In this document: positions 15,000 through 24,689 of the stretch, piece by piece
How the letters are laid out: each line of letters begins with the position of its first letter
Numbering within the stretch: the stretch's first letter is position 1
DNA from: Oscillospiraceae bacterium
Lineage (GTDB): Bacteria; Bacillota; Clostridia; Oscillospirales; Ruminococcaceae
Direction: 5' to 3'
Length of the DNA stretch: 32,054 nucleotides
Assembly (NCBI GenBank): GCA_902772105.1
Contig: CACXZI010000021.1
Coordinates: forward strand, 1-32,054
Program-made: the position numbers and the translations under genes
The notes under the pieces: model-generated
Database searches by the model: none
Seen by the model: only the letters and a program-made list of their open reading frames with translations
Told to the model about the DNA's origin: nothing

Positions 15000-15028
15000 T
15001 TTACAATTTAAATTTTTTATGATAGAAT
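15000..15028 (+). promoter_or_regulatory. sigma-A promoter of rpmE
   Basis: TTTACA (15000-15005), a 17-bp spacer and TAGAAT (15023-15028). Transcription should start near 15035, 40 bp before rpmE. It may drive the whole series of genes to metK. Confidence 0.65.
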
Positions 15029-15073
15029 ACAAAAAGCGTATTTTAGGCAACTAAATGTGGAGGTGAAAAAATA

Positions 15074-15274
15074 ATGAAAAAAGGAATACACCCTGAATAT
15101 GGGGAGGCTACAATTAAATGTGCTTGTGGAAAAGTTTTTAAAACAAGATCAACAAAACAAGGGACAATAAATATAGAAATATGTTCTAATTGTCATCCTT
15201 TTTTTACTGGAAAACAAAAATTTGTTGATACAGGTGGAAGAGTTGAAAGGTTTAAAAAGCGGTATAAAATATGA
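15074..15274 (+). CDS. rpmE: 50S ribosomal protein L31 (zinc-type)
   Basis: A 66-aa ribosomal protein of the large subunit. [19 protein letters not shown] is the canonical start. Cysteines in CAC and CSNC give the zinc-binding (C+) form, and [21 protein letters not shown] is the conserved C-terminal half. GTGGAGG lies before the ATG. A promoter is directly upstream and yigZ follows 31 bp downstream. It is the form expected when zinc is sufficient; no C-minus paralogue is in the window. Confidence 0.97.
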   Translation: MKKGIHPEYGEATIKCACGKVFKTRSTKQGTINIEICSNCHPFFTGKQKFVDTGGRVERFKKRYKI

Positions 15275-15305
15275 TTTTTTAGAATTTTAAAATAGGGTAG
15301 CTTTA

Positions 15306-15935
15306 ATGGAAGAAGGTTATAAAACAATTTTAACAGCAAAAGAAGTTTTAATTGTTGTTAAAAAGTCCAAATTTATTGGAAATGTTGAATATGTTAAAAA
15401 TAAAGAAGAGGCAGTTGAATTTTCCACAAAAATAAAGGAAAAATATAAAGATGCGACGCATAATGTTGTTGCGTATATAATAAAAAATGGTGGAATAATG
15501 TATTGCACGGATGACAAAGAGCCACATGGAACGGCGGGCAAACCTATTTTAGAAGTTTTGAAAAAAAACAATATTTTTGATGTTTGTGTTGTTGTTACTA
15601 GGTATTTTGGCGGAGTTCTTTTGGGAACAGGAGGGCTTTGCTTTTCGTATTCATCTTGTTGTAAAGAAATTTTAAAACAAGCAACTTTTGCAAGATGTTG
15701 TTTGTGTGAAATTTTAAAATTGGAATTTTCATACAAAAATTTAAATAAAATAGAAAACATAATTTTAGCATATAATATAACAAAACTAGAAAAAAAATAC
15801 AATGAGTATGTATATTTTCTGGTTGTTGTTGAAGAAAAAGAATGTTTAAAATTTAAGAATGCTTTAATGGAAGGAACTAACGGAGAAATTAAAATAATAT
15901 CTGTTAAAAAAGAGTGGGAAAGAATTAAAATTTAA
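15306..15935 (+). CDS. YigZ/IMPACT-family protein
   Basis: A 209-aa protein of the UPF0029 (YigZ/IMPACT) family. Conserved points are the N-terminal KKSKFIGNVEYV, DATHNVVAYI, DDKEPHGTAGKPILEVL (family: DDGEPSGTAG), and VTRYFGGVLLGTGGL with the following YS, which is the family signature. A ferredoxin-like C-terminal domain follows. The family fold resembles the RNA-binding domain IV of EF-G; the bacterial function is not settled and eukaryotic IMPACT acts on GCN1. It lies between rpmE and dnaG with short gaps. Confidence 0.93.
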   Translation: MEEGYKTILTAKEVLIVVKKSKFIGNVEYVKNKEEAVEFSTKIKEKYKDATHNVVAYIIKNGGIMYCTDDKEPHGTAGKPILEVLKKNNIFDVCVVVTRYFGGVLLGTGGLCFSYSSCCKEILKQATFARCCLCEILKLEFSYKNLNKIENIILAYNITKLEKKYNEYVYFLVVVEEKECLKFKNALMEGTNGEIKIISVKKEWERIKI

Positions 15936-16007
15936 TGTATATTTTAAAGAAAAAGATTTTATAAATAGAAAAAAAATACATATTTTACTAGGTTTAAAGG
16001 ATTGTTT

Positions 16008-17759
16008 ATGGTTAAAATAAGTGAGGAATTCATATTTCGACTAAAAACGATTTGTGATATAACTTCGGTTGTATCAAATTATTTGGAATTAAAATTTTCA
16101 GGAAAAAACAAAAAGTGTTGTTGTCCTTTTCATTCAGAAAAAACACCGTCCTTTGTTGTTTTTGAAGAAACAGATAGTTTTTATTGTTTTGGATGTGGAA
16201 TAGGTGGGGACGTTATAACATTTATTGAAAAGATTGAAAATTTGGAATATATAGAAGCTGTTAAATTTCTTTGCAAAATGGCTGGTGTGCCTTTTCCAGA
16301 AGAAGAAGTAGATGATTTAAAAGCAAAGAAAAAAGAAAAGATTTTAAAAATTAATAAATTAGCAGCTAGGTTTTTTTTCGAAAACCTGAAAAAAAGTGAA
16401 GGAATACAAGGGCTTAAATATCTTGTTCAAAAAAGAGGAATTAAAAAAAACACCATTATTAAATATGGTCTTGGGGTTGCTTTAAACAGTTGGAACTCTT
16501 TAAAAGATCATCTTAAAGATTGTGGTTATACATATGAGGAAATGGAAGAGGCAAATCTTATTGTTAAATCTAAAAATGGTGGATTTTATGATAAATTTAG
16601 AAATAGGATTATTTTTCCTATAATAGATTTAAAAGGTGATGTTGTTGGTTTTGGAGGAAGAAGTTTAGATGAAAACTTTGGTCCAAAATATTTAAATTCT
16701 TCGGATACTTTAGTTTTTAAAAAGAGTTTTGGAGTTTATTCACTAAATTTTGCAAAGAATAGCATGTTGAATGAATTTCTGCTTTGTGAAGGTTATTTTG
16801 ATGTTTTAACTCTATATCAAAATGGTTTTGATTCAGCTATTGCAACTCTTGGAACCTCTTTAACAAAAGAACAAGCTCGTCTTTTAAAAAGAAATAAAAA
16901 GGATATTGTTTTGGCGTATGATATGGATATGCCAGGGAAAATGGCAGCAAAAAGGGCTTCTTTGGTTTTTGAAGAAATTGGAATAAAGGTTAAAGTATTA
17001 AATTTTAACGGAGCTAAAGACCCAGATGAATTCGTTAAAAAATATGGAGTTTTAAAGTTTAAGCTCGCAGTTGAAAATGCAATAACTTATGAAAAACTTC
17101 AATTTAAAGCTTTAGATGAAAAATATGACTTAAATGATACAGATCAAAAAAGAAGATATATTGATGAATTTTGTAGAATTATTTCTAGGGAAAAAGATTC
17201 TTTAAAAAAAGAGATTGAAATTACAAAAATTTGTCAAAGACTATCTTTAGATAAATTTATTTTGTTAAATCATGTTAGGCATTTAGCAAGTAGACAAAAA
17301 AAAATGGCTACTAAAAAATTTAATAAAGATTTAATTTATAATATAAGGAAAAAAAATATTAAAGGTGAGAATCTGCCGATAAAGGTGATTAAGGCACAAG
17401 AAGGAGTTTTAAGGTTTTTGTATTACAATCCTGATAGAATTGATTTAGTCAAAAATGTAATTGATGAAAATTTTTTTAATATAAAATGGCATAAAGATCT
17501 TTATTGTTTTTTAATTAAGTCTGTAGAACAAAAAAGAAATTTAGATTTATATATATTTCATGAGGTTTTAGATGAAAGTCATTTTGGAGAATTTTCAAGG
17601 ATAATTAATTCTAACATTTTTAAAGGGAATATTTTATCGGAACTGGACGACTATTTAAAAATTTTAAAAGAATTTAAAGAACAAAAACTAAGTGTTTTAG
17701 ATATGACACCCAAAGAGCTGGAGGAAAAAAGGCAGGAAAAAGCTAAATTAAAACGTTAA
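16008..17759 (+). CDS. dnaG: DNA primase
   Basis: A 583-aa enzyme making RNA primers at the replication fork. An N-terminal zinc finger has CCPFHSEKTPSF and YCFGCGIGGD. The RNA polymerase domain with YLNSSDTLVFKK is followed by the TOPRIM core: E in LLCEGYFDV and the metal-binding acidic pair in AYDMDMPG (family YDxDxAG). A C-terminal helicase-binding region follows from about residue 440. ATG 16008 is preceded by AAAGGA (15996-16001) at 6 nt, which favours it over the TTG at 16002. Order dnaG-rpoD is the classic macromolecular synthesis operon. Confidence 0.96.
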   Translation: MVKISEEFIFRLKTICDITSVVSNYLELKFSGKNKKCCCPFHSEKTPSFVVFEETDSFYCFGCGIGGDVITFIEKIENLEYIEAVKFLCKMAGVPFPEEEVDDLKAKKKEKILKINKLAARFFFENLKKSEGIQGLKYLVQKRGIKKNTIIKYGLGVALNSWNSLKDHLKDCGYTYEEMEEANLIVKSKNGGFYDKFRNRIIFPIIDLKGDVVGFGGRSLDENFGPKYLNSSDTLVFKKSFGVYSLNFAKNSMLNEFLLCEGYFDVLTLYQNGFDSAIATLGTSLTKEQARLLKRNKKDIVLAYDMDMPGKMAAKRASLVFEEIGIKVKVLNFNGAKDPDEFVKKYGVLKFKLAVENAITYEKLQFKALDEKYDLNDTDQKRRYIDEFCRIISREKDSLKKEIEITKICQRLSLDKFILLNHVRHLASRQKKMATKKFNKDLIYNIRKKNIKGENLPIKVIKAQEGVLRFLYYNPDRIDLVKNVIDENFFNIKWHKDLYCFLIKSVEQKRNLDLYIFHEVLDESHFGEFSRIINSNIFKGNILSELDDYLKILKEFKEQKLSVLDMTPKELEEKRQEKAKLKR

Positions 17760-17789
17760 TTTTGATTACATTAGGAGGAAAAATTAAAA

Positions 17790-19157
17790 ATGGGAGATAA
17801 ATTAAAGTTGAAAGATTCTAGAAGAAATACTAAAAAATTTGATGATGTTACCTATGATCAGCAGTATGCATATGAAGAGTTAATTGAAAAGGCAAAACTT
17901 TCTGGAAAGCTTAATGTAAAACAGATTGATGAGTTTATTTCTAATTTTAATCTTTCTAGCGAAGAAATTGATGAATTTTATTATAAGTTAAAAGATTTAA
18001 ATATAGATGTTATCGATGCAGCAAGAGATTTAAAATCTGATGATGAATTTGATGAATCTAGTGAAACGAGTTTAAAGGTTGATTCAAAATTTGTTTTAAG
18101 AGATTTAATAGAAAAAGGGAAAAAAGAAAAAAAGTTAAGTAAACAAGAAGTGGCTATAGCTCTGGATGAAATAAAAGCAGATGAAAAACAAGTTGATGAT
18201 TTTTATTTAAAGATTAGAAAATATAACATAGAACTTGTTGATATTTCAGATGAGATTGTTGAAGTTGATGACGATTTAAAGTTTTCGGTAGACATTGATG
18301 ATGCGGATGAAACACATGGTGGAATTATTAACCTTTCGGACCCTGTTAAGCTTTATTTAAAAGAGATAGGTAAGGTTCCTTTGCTTTCTCCTGAAGAAGA
18401 AATTGCTTTGGCAAAAGCTAAAGCTGATGGAGAATTATATGCCAAAAGAAAACTTTCAGAAGCAAATTTAAGACTGGTTGTTTCTATTGCTAAAAAATAT
18501 TTAGGAAGAGGTTTGCAGCTTTTAGATTTAATACAAGAGGGAAATTTAGGTCTTATGAAAGCTGTTGAAAAATTTGATTATACTAAAGGATTTAAGTTTT
18601 CAACATATGCAACCTGGTGGATTCGCCAAGCAATAACAAGAGCAATTGCGGATCAGGCAAGAACAATTAGAATTCCAGTTCATGTTGTTGAAATTTTAAA
18701 TAAAGTTAAAAAGGTTTCAAGCCAGCTTCTACATAAGAATGGTTGTGAAGCAAGACCGGAAGAAATTGCAGATATTTTGGAAATTCCTGAACAAAAGGTT
18801 AAGGAAGTTTTAAGAGTTTCACAAGACCCTGTTTCTTTAGAAACTCCAGTTGGGGAAGAAGAAGATAGCCACCTTTCAGATTTTATTCCGGATGATGAAG
18901 CATCAGCTCCTGCAGATGCAGCGTCGCAAACTCTTTTAAAAGAACAATTAATTGAAGTTTTAAAAACCTTAACTCCAAGGGAAGAAAAAGTTTTAAGGTT
19001 AAGGTTTGGATTAGAAGATGGAAGAGCAAGAACGTTAGAAGAAGTTGGAAGAGATTTCGACGTAACAAGAGAAAGAATCAGACAAATTGAAGCAAAAGCT
19101 TTGAGAAAATTACGACATCCAAGTAGGTCTAAAAAGTTAAGAGACTTTTTGGAATAG
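17790..19157 (+). CDS. rpoD: primary sigma factor (sigma-A) with duplicated region 1.1
   Basis: A 455-aa housekeeping sigma factor, about 80 aa longer than Bacillus SigA. The extra length is explained by two tandem region-1.1-like domains. Residues 27-77 have [18 protein letters not shown], then [18 protein letters not shown]. Residues 101-151 have [19 protein letters not shown], then [18 protein letters not shown]. Regions 1.2 to 4 are typical: [52 protein letters not shown], and the region 4 helix-turn-helix ending [26 protein letters not shown] precedes the ATG. It sits 30 bp after dnaG and 30 bp before metK. Confidence 0.97.
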   Translation: MGDKLKLKDSRRNTKKFDDVTYDQQYAYEELIEKAKLSGKLNVKQIDEFISNFNLSSEEIDEFYYKLKDLNIDVIDAARDLKSDDEFDESSETSLKVDSKFVLRDLIEKGKKEKKLSKQEVAIALDEIKADEKQVDDFYLKIRKYNIELVDISDEIVEVDDDLKFSVDIDDADETHGGIINLSDPVKLYLKEIGKVPLLSPEEEIALAKAKADGELYAKRKLSEANLRLVVSIAKKYLGRGLQLLDLIQEGNLGLMKAVEKFDYTKGFKFSTYATWWIRQAITRAIADQARTIRIPVHVVEILNKVKKVSSQLLHKNGCEARPEEIADILEIPEQKVKEVLRVSQDPVSLETPVGEEEDSHLSDFIPDDEASAPADAASQTLLKEQLIEVLKTLTPREEKVLRLRFGLEDGRARTLEEVGRDFDVTRERIRQIEAKALRKLRHPSRSKKLRDFLE

Positions 19158-19187
19158 ATTTATAAAATATTTTTTGGGGGAAGTTTA

Positions 19188-20372
19188 ATGAATGAATATT
19201 TGTTCACATCAGAATCTGTTACATCGGGGCATCCAGACAAAATTTGTGATAGGGTTTCTGATGCTATTTTAGATGAAATTTTAAAAAATGATAAATATGG
19301 CCGGGTTGCTTGCGAAAGTGTTTGCACAACCGGCCTTATTATGCTTTTTGGAGAAATAACCACTAGTTGTTATGTAGATATGCCAAAGATTGCAAGAAGG
19401 GTTATTAGAGATATTGGATATATAGATTCAAAATATATGTTTGATTTTAATAGTTGTGCTGTTTTGTGTAATATTGATGAGCAGTCAAAAGATATTGCTG
19501 GTGGAATTTTTAAGGATGATGAAGAATATTTTGATGCTTTAAAAGCAGGTGATCAGGGAATTGTTTTTGGATTTGCTTGTGATGAAACAAAAGAATTGAT
19601 GCCAATGCCAATAACTTTTGCTCATAAGTTAGCAAGAAGGCTTGATTTTGTTAGAAAAGAAGGAATTATTGATTATTTAGGGCCAGATGGAAAAACTCAG
19701 GTTACTGTTAAATATCAAGACGGAGTTGTTAGAGGAGTTGACACAGTTTTAGTTTCAACGCAGCATTTAGATGGGGTTGATTTAGAAGTTTTGAGAAAAG
19801 ATGTTATTGAAAATGTTATTTTGCCGGTTATTCCAAAAGAATTAATTGATAAAGATATTAAATTTTTGGTGAACCCTTGTGGAAGGTTTGTTTTGGGCGG
19901 ACCAGCTGGAGACAGCGGTTTAACAGGAAGAAAACTTATGGTTGACACATTTGGTGGAATGGCAAGACATGGTGGAGGAGCTTTTTCAGGGAAAGATCCA
20001 ACAAAGGTTGATAGGAGTGGAGCTTATTTTGCAAGATATATAGCAAAAAATATTGTTGCTGCGAATTTAGCAAAAAGATGTGAAGTTCAAATTTCGTATG
20101 CAATTGGTGTTGCAGAGCCTGTTTCTATTTTTATTGAAACTTTTGGAACTGGAGTTGTTGATAATTTAATTTTAAAAAAAGCTGTTGAAGAGTTGTTTGA
20201 TTTTAGACCTGCTGCTATTATTAAAAAATTAGATCTTTTAAAACCAATTTATGAAAAGCTTTCAAATTATGGACATTTTGGAAGAGAAGATTTAGAAGTT
20301 TCATGGGAAAAAACAGATATGGCAGTTAAGTTAAAAGAAGCTGTAGAAAATTTTGCTATGAAAAAAGTTTGA
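19188..20372 (+). CDS. metK: S-adenosylmethionine synthetase
   Basis: A 394-aa enzyme making SAM from methionine and ATP. Its motifs are [19 protein letters not shown] (methionine and ATP contacts), [34 protein letters not shown], and [19 protein letters not shown] (family signature GGGAFSxKD). The second half, including [13 protein letters not shown], is conserved. Length is normal. GGGGGAAG precedes the ATG. It is 30 bp after rpoD and most likely cotranscribed, so no dedicated leader exists and no SAM riboswitch is seen. After it comes a 1.3 kb gene-free region. Confidence 0.97.
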   Translation: MNEYLFTSESVTSGHPDKICDRVSDAILDEILKNDKYGRVACESVCTTGLIMLFGEITTSCYVDMPKIARRVIRDIGYIDSKYMFDFNSCAVLCNIDEQSKDIAGGIFKDDEEYFDALKAGDQGIVFGFACDETKELMPMPITFAHKLARRLDFVRKEGIIDYLGPDGKTQVTVKYQDGVVRGVDTVLVSTQHLDGVDLEVLRKDVIENVILPVIPKELIDKDIKFLVNPCGRFVLGGPAGDSGLTGRKLMVDTFGGMARHGGGAFSGKDPTKVDRSGAYFARYIAKNIVAANLAKRCEVQISYAIGVAEPVSIFIETFGTGVVDNLILKKAVEELFDFRPAAIIKKLDLLKPIYEKLSNYGHFGREDLEVSWEKTDMAVKLKEAVENFAMKKV

Positions 20373-20412
20373 TAGATTATTTAATTATATTAGTTAATAG
20401 TTTAGTTTATGG

Positions 20413-20621
20413 AATTTGTTTTAAATTTTTTAGTTGTTGGATATTTTAGTTTGTTACAGTGTTTTATTAGTGTTTATTGTTTTTGATAAATGTTTTTAAT
20501 TTAATTTTAGAATTTTTTTCGTTTAAATAAATGAATTAATAATAATTTTTTTTATGGTTTATAAAAAGTTTATATAAATTATTGATTTTAAAAAAGATTT
20601 ATTTTTGTGATGAATTTTATT
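20413..20621 (+). repeat. direct repeat A, copy 1
   Basis: About 209 bp nearly identical to 21161-21371. The core from 20443 contains TTTGTTACAGTGTTTTATTA and, after a few differences near 20516-20527, long identical stretches to the end. It is non-coding in all frames and about 85-90% A+T by eye. Confidence 0.9.
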
Positions 20622-20625
20622 ATTT

Positions 20626-20680
20626 AATTAAAGTTATTAACTAAGTTTTTATAATATATGATTTTTTATTTTAAAATTTT
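20626..20680 (+). repeat. direct repeat B, copy 1
   Basis: 55 bp starting AATTAAAGTTATTAACTAAG, matching 20971-21025 with one difference seen (A for G in TTTTATAATATATG). It abuts copy 1 of repeat A. Confidence 0.88.
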
Positions 20681-20970
20681 GATTGATTTAAAGAAATTTT
20701 TTTATAAATAATTTTAGATCATGTTTTTTAAATTTTATTATTAATATTTATTTAGAAAGGTTTATTATTTAAATTTTTATATTTAGTGTTTTATTGAAAA
20801 AGTTTACTTAATATATAAATTATTTAGGGGTAGGTTGTTTTAATTTAATTGTTAGTTTTATATATTTTTTTAGGTTTAAATATTGTGTAAAAAAGATTAA
20901 TTTTAACATAGGAGATTTATTTTTTTATGTAGAAATATTTAAGAAATATAGTAATTTTTGTTTTATATTA

Positions 20971-21025
20971 AATTAAAGTTATTAACTAAGTTTTTATGAT
21001 ATATGATTTTTTATTTTAAAATTTT
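20971..21025 (+). repeat. direct repeat B, copy 2
   Basis: Second copy of the 55-bp repeat, offset 345 bp from the first. Flanking sequence outside the 55 bp is not shared. Confidence 0.88.
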
Positions 21026-21160
21026 TAAATAAAAAAGGTTTTTAAATAATGGGTTTTATGGTTATTTGCTGTTTAAGATTTTAATAAAATGTTGAATTTA
21101 AAATTATGAGTGTTTATTAAATTTTAAATAAATACTTAGTTATAATAAATTTGTTTATTA

Positions 21161-21371
21161 AATTGGTTTTAAAATTTTTTAGTTATTTTGAATATTTTAG
21201 TTTGTTACAGTGTTTTATTAGTGTTTATTGTTTTTGATAAATGTTTTTAATTTAATTTTAGAATTTTTGATTTTAAATAAATGAATTAATAATAATTTTT
21301 TTTATGGTTTATAAAAAGTTTATATAAATTATTGATTTTAAAAAAGATTTATTTTTGTGATGAATTTTATT
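21161..21371 (+). repeat. direct repeat A, copy 2
   Basis: Second copy of the roughly 210-bp repeat, offset 750-751 bp from the first. It ends about 340 bp before polA. No ORF or tRNA is within it. The whole stretch 20373-21666 contains these two repeat pairs and no recognisable gene. Confidence 0.9.
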
Positions 21372-21621
21372 TTTTTGTTATAATTAAGCTATATTTTAAT
21401 AAAAATATTTAAAATTTAAATGTGATATTTATAAAAGTTTTTATTTTAAATTTATTTTGTTTAATTTAGATATTATTTTAAAAAAACTAAAAATAAAAGA
21501 TTAAGTTATATAGAAAAATGATTTTTATTTTGTTATATATTAATTATATGATATAGTGAAGTTGTATGCAATAATAAATTTTTTTTAAAATTTAAATTAA
21601 TTAGTTTTTTTATATAGAGTT

Positions 21622-21630
21622 TGATATAAT
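21622..21630 (+). promoter_or_regulatory. putative extended -10 promoter of polA
   Basis: TGATATAAT (TG-N-TATAAT, 21622-21630) about 80 bp before the polA start. The -35 region is poor, as is acceptable for an extended -10 promoter. Confidence 0.4.
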
Positions 21631-21711
21631 ATGTTAGGTTAAAAAATAATATTTTTACATAGTTTAGTGTTCGTTTTAATTTTTAAAAGGTTAATAGGCA
21701 GGAGAAATAAA

Positions 21712-24222
21712 ATGAAGCTTCTTTTGGTTGATGGTAATAGCATTTTAAATAGAGCTTTTTATGGAGTTAAAGGGCTTGAAACTTCTTTTGGGTTTGCTAC
21801 AAATGCTATTTTTGGTTTTTATAATACAATAGATAAAATTTTAAAAGAAGATATATACACACATCTAGTTGCTGCTTTTGATTTAAAAGCAAAAACCTTT
21901 AGGCATAAAGAATATGAACTGTATAAAGCAAACCGAAAAAAGATGCCACAAGAGCTTTTTTTACAGTTAGAAGAAGTTAAAAAAATGCTTAAGTTTATGG
22001 GCTTTAACATATGTGAAGTTGAAGGATATGAAGCTGATGATGTTTTGGGAAGTTTTTGCAAATTATTTAGTGAATATGGAATTAAAAGTGTTGTTGCAAC
22101 GGGAGATAGAGATAGTTTTCAGCTTATTAATGAAGATGTTGTGGTTCGTCTTTCAACAAATAAAGATGCAATATATTATGATGAACAAAAGATATTTGAA
22201 AAATATGGGTTAACCCCTAAAGAATTAATAGAAGTTAAAGCTTTAATGGGAGATGCTTCTGATAATATTCCTGGTGTTAAAGGAATTGGAGAAAAAACAG
22301 CACTTAAATTGATTTTGCAAAAAAAATCTGTTGAAGAGGTTTTTAATGATGTTGAAAATCTTGATGTTTCTTTGCGGGTTAAAAATTTGCTCTTGGCTGA
22401 TGGCGCAAAAGAAATGTGTTTTTTAAGCAAAAAGCTTGGAACAATTGTTTTAGATGTTCCTTTAGAAAAAGACACCGATTTATATTTAAAAAAAGAAATT
22501 CAAAAGAAAGAATTAATAGAATTTTTTAAAAAGTTTGAACTAAATAAAATTTTAAATAATTTTTTAAAAGAGAATGGGGAAGAAGAAAAAAAGGTTGTTT
22601 TAAATAAATTGAAAATAACAGAAAATTTTGATATATCTAAAGTTTTAAAAAAAATTGAAAAAAAAGAATATTTAGATTTTTATTTAGAAGAAGAACTATT
22701 TATTTTTGCTAAAGATGAAATTTTTAAGTTTTCATCAAATTTAAAAAAAGAAGCTTTTTTAAAAATTATATCGGCTAGTGAAAAGAAAAAAAGAACAACA
22801 AATTTAAAGCAACTTTATAATTTTTGTTATGAAGAAAATTTAAAGTTAGAAAATGTTTGTTTTTCGTGCGATTTGGCGGCATATCTTTTGGATGTTTTTG
22901 AAGAAGATTTTTCAATTTCTAACCTTTCTTTAAAATATTCAAAAAATTACAGTTTGCCAGAAAGTTTTTTAGAGGTTGTTGACGTTTTAGAAGTTGAAAT
23001 TAAAAATAACAATTTAAATTTTGTTTTAGAAAAAATAGAAATTCCACTTGCTAGGGTTTTGTCTAAAATGGAAAAAAACGGAATTAAAATAAACAAAAAA
23101 GAGTTAGATGAATTTGGGGTTTATTTAAAAAACGAGATTGAAAAGTTAAAGGAAGAAATATTTGAAATTGTGGGGGAGAGTTTTAATTTAAATTCAACAA
23201 AAGAGTTAGGGTCTATTCTTTTTGAAAAGCTTGGTTTAAAAAAAGGGAAAAAAACAAAAACAGGTTATTCAACCGATATAAATGTTTTAGAAAAACTAAC
23301 AAAAGAGCATGAAGTTGTTGCAAAAATAATTGATTATCGTGTTAAATCTAAATTAAATTCAACCTATGTTGATGGGCTAAAAAAATTAATTAAAGAGGAC
23401 GGAAGAATATATTCGCATTTTAATCAAACCAAAACAAAAACAGGAAGAATTAGTTCTTTTAATCCAAATATACAAAATATTCCGGTTAGAACAGAATTAG
23501 GAGCAAGAATGAGAAAATTTTTCACGGTTGAAGAAGGGAACATTTTAATTGATGCTGACTATTCTCAAATTGAACTTAGAGTTTTGGCAGCTCTTTCAAA
23601 GGATGAAAAAATGATTCAAATTTTTAGGGAGGGTGGAGATATACACAAAAAAACTGCAAAAGAAATTTTTGGAGTGGTTACAAAAGAAACAAGAGAAAGG
23701 GCAAAAACTATTAATTTTTCTGTTATTTATGGGGTTAGTGCTTTTTCTTTAGCAAAGGATATTGGGGTTAGCATTAAAAGTGCTAAAGAATATATTGAAA
23801 GCTTTTTTAAAGGATATGTTGGGGTTTTTAAATATTTTGAAGAGACTTTAAAATATGCACAAGAAAAAAAAGAAGTTAAAACCTATTTTAATAGAATTCG
23901 GAAAATTCCTGAATTATTTTCTAAAAATAAAAATATTTTAGAGTTTGGAAAAAGAGTTGCCAAAAACACTCCAATTCAAGGAACAGCGGCAGATATTATT
24001 AAAATTGCGATGGTTAAGGTTTTTAACAAACTAAAAGAAGAAAAAATTGACGCGAAATTAGTTTTGCAGGTTCATGATGAACTTTTAATTGAAGCAAAAG
24101 AGGAAGAAAAAGAAAAGGTTATTTTTATTGTGAAAAATGAGATGGAAAATGTTGTTGATTTTGGGGTTCCTTTGGTTTGCAATATTAATGCTAAAAAGAC
24201 ATGGTTTGAAGCAAAGTGTTAA
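21712..24222 (+). CDS. polA: DNA polymerase I
   Basis: An 836-aa repair and Okazaki-processing polymerase. The 5'-3' exonuclease domain has its acidic residues: D7 (VDGNS), D57, E104 with D109-D110 (EGYEADD), D132 and D134 (GDRDSF), then the helix-hairpin-helix IPGVKGIGEKTA. The middle 3'-5' exonuclease-like domain lacks the DxE motifs, so proofreading is probably absent, as in many Bacillota. The polymerase domain has motif A (DYSQIELR, D616), motif B K665 to Y673, and motif C HDE (788-790). Within motif B, NFG reads NFS (S670). AGGAG at 21700 selects ATG 21712 rather than the upstream ATG. The gene stands alone. Confidence 0.96.
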   Translation: MKLLLVDGNSILNRAFYGVKGLETSFGFATNAIFGFYNTIDKILKEDIYTHLVAAFDLKAKTFRHKEYELYKANRKKMPQELFLQLEEVKKMLKFMGFNICEVEGYEADDVLGSFCKLFSEYGIKSVVATGDRDSFQLINEDVVVRLSTNKDAIYYDEQKIFEKYGLTPKELIEVKALMGDASDNIPGVKGIGEKTALKLILQKKSVEEVFNDVENLDVSLRVKNLLLADGAKEMCFLSKKLGTIVLDVPLEKDTDLYLKKEIQKKELIEFFKKFELNKILNNFLKENGEEEKKVVLNKLKITENFDISKVLKKIEKKEYLDFYLEEELFIFAKDEIFKFSSNLKKEAFLKIISASEKKKRTTNLKQLYNFCYEENLKLENVCFSCDLAAYLLDVFEEDFSISNLSLKYSKNYSLPESFLEVVDVLEVEIKNNNLNFVLEKIEIPLARVLSKMEKNGIKINKKELDEFGVYLKNEIEKLKEEIFEIVGESFNLNSTKELGSILFEKLGLKKGKKTKTGYSTDINVLEKLTKEHEVVAKIIDYRVKSKLNSTYVDGLKKLIKEDGRIYSHFNQTKTKTGRISSFNPNIQNIPVRTELGARMRKFFTVEEGNILIDADYSQIELRVLAALSKDEKMIQIFREGGDIHKKTAKEIFGVVTKETRERAKTINFSVIYGVSAFSLAKDIGVSIKSAKEYIESFFKGYVGVFKYFEETLKYAQEKKEVKTYFNRIRKIPELFSKNKNILEFGKRVAKNTPIQGTAADIIKIAMVKVFNKLKEEKIDAKLVLQVHDELLIEAKEEEKEKVIFIVKNEMENVVDFGVPLVCNINAKKTWFEAKC

Positions 24223-24610
24223 AATTTAATGATTCATATTAAAGTTAAACTGTTTTAAAATGATATGAATTAAAAAGTATTTATTAAAAAATAAGAGCTT
24301 TAAATAATTAGAATTAAGATATTAAAATGATAATAAATAAAAATATTTACCAGATATTTAAGTTTTATTATTATTTAACTAAAAAGTTTTTAGATATATT
24401 TTTAATTTGTTTTTAGAGATATTTTAAAAGATTTTTTATAAATATATAAAAGTGTTAGTAAATTTAATTAAAATATTTTGGTTATTTTAAAATAAATTAA
24501 AATGCTGCTATTAGATATTTTTAATTTATGTATTTTAGTTTTTTTAATTATTTTTTATTTTACAACATTTTAAAAATTTTAGTTAAAATGTAAAAAAGAT
24601 TTTAATTTTG
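24223..24610. other. AT-rich spacer between polA and spoIIGA
   Basis: No gene is seen. ATTCATAT (24232-24239) and ATATGAAT (24263-24270) form an inverted repeat just after polA, without a T-run. The remainder is low-complexity A+T. Confidence 0.4.
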
Positions 24611-24614
24611 CGTT

Positions 24615-24647
24615 ATGACAAAAAAATAAAAACAAGGTTGATATAGT
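24615..24647 (+). promoter_or_regulatory. putative Spo0A-dependent sigma-A promoter of spoIIGA-sigE
   Basis: ATGACA (24615-24620) and TATAGT (24642-24647) are separated by 21 bp. The spoIIG promoter of Bacillus subtilis is known for an over-long spacer that needs Spo0A~P. Overlapping the -35, the minus strand reads TTTTGTCATAA, close to the 0A box TTTTGTCGAA. The match is partial and inferred. Confidence 0.4.
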
Positions 24648-24689
24648 AAATTCATATTAATTCTTCTTTTAAGATTAAGGTGATTTAAT

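Noticed and set aside
20373-21666. Origin of replication or CRISPR in the repeat region
   Set aside because: No DnaA boxes of the TTATCCACA type, no dnaA or dnaN nearby, and the repeats are few, long and unevenly spaced.
24509-24525. GCTATTAGATATTTT also found in dus; a further dus fragment?
   Set aside because: Only about 15 bases match and flanks do not; in DNA this AT-rich such matches are expected by chance.
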